Of a stretch of 64,000 nucleotides of DNA, positions 60,246 through 64,000 are shown one piece after another; within the stretch, counting starts at the first letter, position 1; each line of letters starts with the position of its first letter. This DNA comes from Chitinophagaceae bacterium (lineage in GTDB: Bacteria > Bacteroidota > Bacteroidia > Chitinophagales > Chitinophagaceae), in NCBI GenBank assembly GCA_947458275.1, contig CANGYR010000005.1, positions 1 through 64,000 of the forward strand, given 5' to 3'. The notes below the pieces were generated by a model, which saw only the letters and a program-made list of their open reading frames with translations, was not told where the DNA came from and made no database searches. Position numbers and translations under genes: made by a program.

Positions 60246-60806
60246 CTACTGAACAAGTGAATAATTAAACTTCTCTCCGAATTTTTCAATTTTAAATACC
60301 GCTCCATAAGGAATTTCAAATGCAGAGAAAGATTGATCCAATGGTGTGGTCGTGATATGTGATAAAATACTTCTGATGACTCCGCCGTGGGTAAATACTC
60401 CGGTAGGTAAATTTCCCGCAGCAATCTTTTCAAAGCATTTCACGGTCCGATTGAATAAATCAATATAATTTTCTCCGCCCGGAAAAGGCTTATTGACAAA
60501 ATCATTCATCCACGGTTGTAAAATATCAGACGGAATATCATCCCATAACTTCATCTCCCACTCGCCGCAATGTATCTCTTTGAGATGATCCTGCAAATCT
60601 TTTTCCAATTCCGGAAATACATGATTGGCAAGTTTGTGGCAACGTTGCAACGGACTGCTATATATGCGCTGTAATGTAGCAGGCAAAAGGCGTTTTACTT
60701 CATTCGCTTCCTGTTCAAATGTTTCCGTCACATCCAAATCGGATTGCCCATAGCAAGTACCTTTTGCTACTGCAGGAGTGGTATGTCGTATCAGATAAAT
60801 TTCCAT
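60246..60806 (-). CDS. cobC: Alpha-ribazole phosphatase (CobC)
   Basis: 186 residues. Histidine phosphatase fold with the catalytic RHT in YLIRHTTPAVAKG and the second His in VFTHGGVIRSIL. It removes the phosphate from alpha-ribazole phosphate or adenosylcobalamin phosphate in late B12 synthesis. Its start overlaps the cobS end by 16 bases. In this context the cobC assignment is well supported. Confidence 0.85.
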   Translation of the reverse strand: MEIYLIRHTTPAVAKGTCYGQSDLDVTETFEQEANEVKRLLPATLQRIYSSPLQRCHKLANHVFPELEKDLQDHLKEIHCGEWEMKLWDDIPSDILQPWMNDFVNKPFPGGENYIDLFNRTVKCFEKIAAGNLPTGVFTHGGVIRSILSHITTTPLDQSFSAFEIPYGAVFKIEKFGEKFNYSLVQ

Positions 60807-61546
60807 AAAATAATCATGCCTATATAAAATAATAATTCAGTAACCTGCTGAATGGTACCCAGACAATCACCGGTGTAGCCACCAATCCATTTGTGAAAAT
60901 AATAACGCAGATACAACAATCCTAATAAAGGAAGTAGTATAACGGTAGCGTATACCCCAAAATAGGTAAGTGGCAACAATCCAAATATGCACGCAGGAAT
61001 TATTTCAGCAGCAGTTATGGATTTTGCCAGCGGCTTTGCTTTTGCATCTTCGTTCTCTCTCACATACGCGCTGGTAATCATCATCAACACAGGACAAAGC
61101 CTGCTGAAACTATGTGCAGCAATCAAGAGCATGCCCATATTAAAAGGCGGAGCTGTATATAAAGCTGTTGTCTTAGTCAGCAACATCAATGCAATGCCAA
61201 TCGCTCCGTATGCACCTGTACGACTGTCTTTCATGATTTCCAAAATCCGCTCTTTGGTCCACCCACCACCAAAGCCATCGCAAACATCGGCAAAGCCGTC
61301 TTCATGGAAAGCTCCGGTGACAAATATACCTGTGATGGTTGACAATAATATCGCTAATGGAACATTGAGTAAATATTCAAAGAGATAAAAAGACAATGCA
61401 ACTATTCCTCCCACAATCCAGCCCATCAGCGGAAAATATCGGGTGGCCTTATTGAGATAATCAGGATCATGATCAGCAAATTGCGGACATGGTATCCTTG
61501 TGTAAAACATCAAAGCCGTAAAAAATATTCGTATTTCTTTTTTCAT
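60791..61546 (-). CDS. cobS: Adenosylcobinamide-GDP ribazoletransferase (CobS)
   Basis: 251 residues from the ATG at 61546 (the longer frame starts at TTG). Integral membrane enzyme that joins adenosylcobinamide-GDP and alpha-ribazole. The motifs FYTRIPCP, GAFHEDGFADVCDGFGGG and SRTGAYGAIGI are diagnostic. Six or seven membrane segments. It is 25 bases after cobT and overlaps cobC. Confidence 0.93.
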   Translation of the reverse strand: MKKEIRIFFTALMFYTRIPCPQFADHDPDYLNKATRYFPLMGWIVGGIVALSFYLFEYLLNVPLAILLSTITGIFVTGAFHEDGFADVCDGFGGGWTKERILEIMKDSRTGAYGAIGIALMLLTKTTALYTAPPFNMGMLLIAAHSFSRLCPVLMMITSAYVRENEDAKAKPLAKSITAAEIIPACIFGLLPLTYFGVYATVILLPLLGLLYLRYYFHKWIGGYTGDCLGTIQQVTELLFYIGMIILWKFI

Positions 61547-61571
61547 TATTGATAACAACAGAAAGCCGAAG

Positions 61572-62591
61572 TTATGATTTACTGCTCACTCCAGCACTCT
61601 CAAAGCTGGCCATCTCATTGAGAAAGTTCACAGCACTCTGAATAACCGGTATGGCCAATGCTGCGCCCGTCCCCTCTCCCAGTCGCATACCCAGTTGCAA
61701 CAATGGCGCTACATTCAAATGATTGAGCATCTGCCTGTGCCCCTGCTCATCTGAGCAGTGCGCAAAGAGACAGCCATCCAACACCTTGTTATCCATCTCA
61801 TTTGCAAGCATCAATGCGGCAGTAGCAATAAATCCATCAACGACTATAACCATATTGAGTTCGGCTGCTTTAATGTAAGCACCCGTCATCATCGCGATTT
61901 CAAAACCTCCTATCCGCATTAGTAATTCAGATGGAGATATGATTGGATCAGAAAGCTGATGTAAAACAGATGAATGTGTAAGCGCCTGAATTTTATTTTT
62001 CAACTGCTCATCATTCGACCCTGTGCCTCGACCCACACAATCGCTTATAGGAAGTTTCGTGTAGTGATGCATGATCAACGCAGCTGAAGACGTATTGCCG
62101 ATGCCCATTTCACCAAAACCAATAGTATTGGAGCCCTGATTGTAAATATCCTGTACAATTGATTTTCCTTTTTCAAGAGCCAGTTGCATTTCATTTTCAC
62201 TCATCGCATTTCCTTCACTGTAATCTTTTGTGCTATGATTTATTTTAGCATGTATGATAGGCAGTGAATGATCAAAGTCAAAATTCACTCCGGCATCTAC
62301 AACCGTAAGTCCGATACCATGTTGTTTGGTAAAAACATTTATCGCCGCTCCTCCCTTTACAAAGTTCAATACCATTTGTGCAGTCACCGCCTGAGGATAA
62401 GGGTTCACCACTCCTTTAGCTGCAATGCCATGATCGCCGGCGAATACGATAATATGTGGCTTGTTGATTTGTGGTTCTAAGGTATTCTGAATGATGCCAA
62501 CTTTAAGCGCAATTTTCTCGAGTACGCCCAAAGCGCCTACCGGCTTGGTTTTGGCATCAATCTTATGTTGTAGTTGTTTAGCTATGCTCAT
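61572..62591 (-). CDS. cobT: Nicotinate-nucleotide-dimethylbenzimidazole phosphoribosyltransferase (CobT)
   Basis: 339 residues from the ATG at 62591. An in-frame TTG at 62606 would overlap the receptor gene. It makes alpha-ribazole phosphate. Segments VFAGDHGIAAKGV and GEMGIGNTSSAA are typical, and RLGEGTGAALAIPVI holds the catalytic Glu. It starts four bases after the receptor stop. With cobS and cobC it makes the lower-loop assembly unit; no cobU is in the window. Confidence 0.95.
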   Translation of the reverse strand: MSIAKQLQHKIDAKTKPVGALGVLEKIALKVGIIQNTLEPQINKPHIIVFAGDHGIAAKGVVNPYPQAVTAQMVLNFVKGGAAINVFTKQHGIGLTVVDAGVNFDFDHSLPIIHAKINHSTKDYSEGNAMSENEMQLALEKGKSIVQDIYNQGSNTIGFGEMGIGNTSSAALIMHHYTKLPISDCVGRGTGSNDEQLKNKIQALTHSSVLHQLSDPIISPSELLMRIGGFEIAMMTGAYIKAAELNMVIVVDGFIATAALMLANEMDNKVLDGCLFAHCSDEQGHRQMLNHLNVAPLLQLGMRLGEGTGAALAIPVIQSAVNFLNEMASFESAGVSSKS

Positions 62592-62595
62592 TGTT

Positions 62596-64000
62596 TTACC
62601 ATTCAAGTGTTAAACCGCCCTGCACCATCACCGGTATGCTGTTAAAGCCGCGAATATCAAAAAATTTCACGTTGGTAATGTTTCTGCCTTCGGCAAAAAA
62701 TTTCAGTTTGTTGTTGAATTGATATGAACCATACGCCCCGAAAATCACATAGGGATTAAGCAGTTCATCGGGAACCTGGTAACCGCCCACATCATAACGC
62801 TTGCTTACTGCGCGGGCATTGAGAGAGAAATACCATTTGTTTTTCAGCGTATATCCGGCATTTACTGTCATGCTGTGATCGGGACGCTTGAGCAAATAGC
62901 CGTAGGAAGTATCTTTTTGTGTAATTCTGCTTTGAACAAATTCTGTTCCTTTTAACAAGGTGTAGTTAAGCGTGAATTGTAGATTTTTCACAGGAGTCAT
63001 GGTCAATTCATATTCAATTCCTCTTACAATTTGATTGGGTATGTTGTAGTATTTGAAATTTACATAATCAAAATCGATTCCGGTTTTTGTTTCTCTGTAA
63101 AAAAACACGGCGCGCTGGCGAACGTTTTTATTGTTTTCCTCAATCCCTGCTTCGTAGGTAATGCTCTCTTCTGGGCGTAATTTGATATTGCCGGCATACG
63201 CATCATAGAGCTGATACAGACTTGGGGTTTTAAATCCGGTAGCGATGCTTCCGAAAATGCGATAGCGGTCGTTTATAGAATAACTTGGGTTAAATGTAAA
63301 TGTGTGATTGCTGCCGTAGCGGCTGTTTTCATTGAGTCTGGCACCCAATTCAACATTAAGCTTTTTATTGAGTCCGTTATATATCAGCGAGCCATAAATG
63401 GATTGCTGGGTGAGAAAGGTATCTTTAAAGGAACTGTTGAAAGGACCAAAGGAACTTACAGAGGTAAAATTATTATTGAACGACTGGTATCTGTAATCCA
63501 CTCCCTGAAGCAGCGTCAATCCTTTACACAACTCAACACTTAAAAACAATTCAGCAAAATGATTTTTACTCGAATAATCGTCGCGTGAATATTTATTAAA
63601 TCCTCCTATGTCCGTGCTGTCATCAAGATAATTTCTTTTAGTCTGAGTAAACATGTAATTACCGGTTAAAGAGAATGCGGATTTCTTAAAAACAAATCCA
63701 CCGCCGGCATTCAGACTCCTGTTTTTTTGTGTAAAATCTTTATCGTCTTTAAATGTGCCGTTGTCAACCGTTGCACGATACTGACTCATTTGAACAAATC
63801 CTTTCAGGCTAAGTTGTTCGGTGGCATTATATTTAAGCGAACCGCCAAAATTTTGTCCGCTGAATCCGTCCTTATCAAAATCAGCATTGCCTGTTTGATC
63901 ATTTGCCGATGAAAAACCATTTGTTCTGCTGTAAGACTGGCGAATTTGATATTCCAGTTTGCTGATGGTTCCACCGGCTTTGATGGCGGTACGGAGTGTA
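62596..64000 (-). CDS. TonB-dependent outer-membrane receptor, BtuB-like, 5' part outside window
   Basis: The frame is open to the right edge, and 468 residues of the C-terminal beta-barrel are visible. It has the barrel strand pattern, FGSIATGFKTPSLYQLYDAY (typical receptor motif), LRPEESITYEAGIE, and a final strand ending in GLTLEW with a terminal aromatic. The plug domain and TonB box lie beyond the window. As the first gene of the cobT-cobS-cobC unit it probably imports cobalamin or cobinamide. Any cobalamin riboswitch would be upstream, outside the window. Confidence 0.85.
   Translation of the reverse strand, partial: TLRTAIKAGGTISKLEYQIRQSYSRTNGFSSANDQTGNADFDKDGFSGQNFGGSLKYNATEQLSLKGFVQMSQYRATVDNGTFKDDKDFTQKNRSLNAGGGFVFKKSAFSLTGNYMFTQTKRNYLDDSTDIGGFNKYSRDDYSSKNHFAELFLSVELCKGLTLLQGVDYRYQSFNNNFTSVSSFGPFNSSFKDTFLTQQSIYGSLIYNGLNKKLNVELGARLNENSRYGSNHTFTFNPSYSINDRYRIFGSIATGFKTPSLYQLYDAYAGNIKLRPEESITYEAGIEENNKNVRQRAVFFYRETKTGIDFDYVNFKYYNIPNQIVRGIEYELTMTPVKNLQFTLNYTLLKGTEFVQSRITQKDTSYGYLLKRPDHSMTVNAGYTLKNKWYFSLNARAVSKRYDVGGYQVPDELLNPYVIFGAYGSYQFNNKLKFFAEGRNITNVKFFDIRGFNSIPVMVQGGLTLEW

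Noticed and set aside
62592-64000. Cobalamin riboswitch for the B12 genes
   Set aside because: The receptor gene is open to the window edge, so any leader lies outside; nothing B12-box-like was seen inside.

Overview
The window reads as chromosome of a Bacteroidota bacterium, probably a Chitinophagales or Sphingobacteriales relative (the order is inference). The signs are a type IX secretion (T9SS) C-terminal sorting domain, DUF4834, DUF983, DUF3575-like and DUF6268-like proteins, many small lipoproteins, little Shine-Dalgarno sequence, a Bacteroidota-type promoter (TTTG, 19-base spacer, TAnnTTTG) in front of tRNA-Asn, and an integrase of the Bacteroidota type that lacks the first catalytic arginine. 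There is no rRNA and no CRISPR array.

Positions 1-9103 are accessory DNA stacked at the 3' end of tRNA-Asn(GTT). From the left come the end of an IS21-like element that cuts into abiEii, the AbiEi/AbiEii type IV toxin-antitoxin pair with a palindromic operator, and the relic end of an older tRNA-targeted element with its own paired 12-base-period repeats. Next is a complete 7.1 kb integrated element (1920-9070) bounded by an exact 30 bp repeat of the tRNA. It carries an integrase with likely arm sites at both ends, an AAA ATPase, a DUF3871-like protein, a RadC-type JAB protein, and a cargo operon of two lipoproteins and an exported archaemetzincin-type protease. It also has a large noncoding region and a strongly structured segment at 4284-4412.

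Positions 9104-24240 are core genome: a Rieske protein that lacks a start codon, hflX, a SurA-like isomerase and the rimP-nusA-infB block on the minus strand. They are followed by DUF4834, a repeat-domain surface protein, a CAT-anticodon tRNA, an ORF6N protein, a HAD hydrolase, and homoserine dehydrogenase with a downstream lipoprotein. Several intergenic repeat families sit here: TTTAA-rich minisatellites, a CCGCAGAG-type palindrome and GTTCCTACGGAAC palindromes.

Positions 24241-42207 are the most unusual part. A WYL-type regulator with its divergent control region is present twice. One copy is intact and faces a run of small unknown genes. The other is internally deleted and faces a cytosolic HExxH protein and an unknown partner. 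The small genes run co-directionally into a GC-richer orphan gene, a leader with three hairpins, an AAA+ ATPase, recD-recC-recB and a DUF2130 nuclease-like protein. WYL repressors often guard defence loci, so this whole stretch is the best candidate here for an undescribed DNA-defence or DNA-processing locus.

Positions 42208-64000 return to metabolism: a split YedE sulfur transporter with DUF983 and a persulfide dioxygenase-rhodanese fusion, a CHASE3/PAS sensor kinase with a LuxR-type regulator, an acyl-CoA ligase, PEP carboxylase, several exported unknowns, DUF2147, PhzF, a frameshifted cysteine-hydrolase relic, a T9SS cargo protein, tRNA-Arg and MarC. The window ends in a B12 group (cobC, cobS, cobT and a TonB-dependent receptor running off the right edge) that probably joins B12 or cobinamide uptake to nucleotide-loop assembly.
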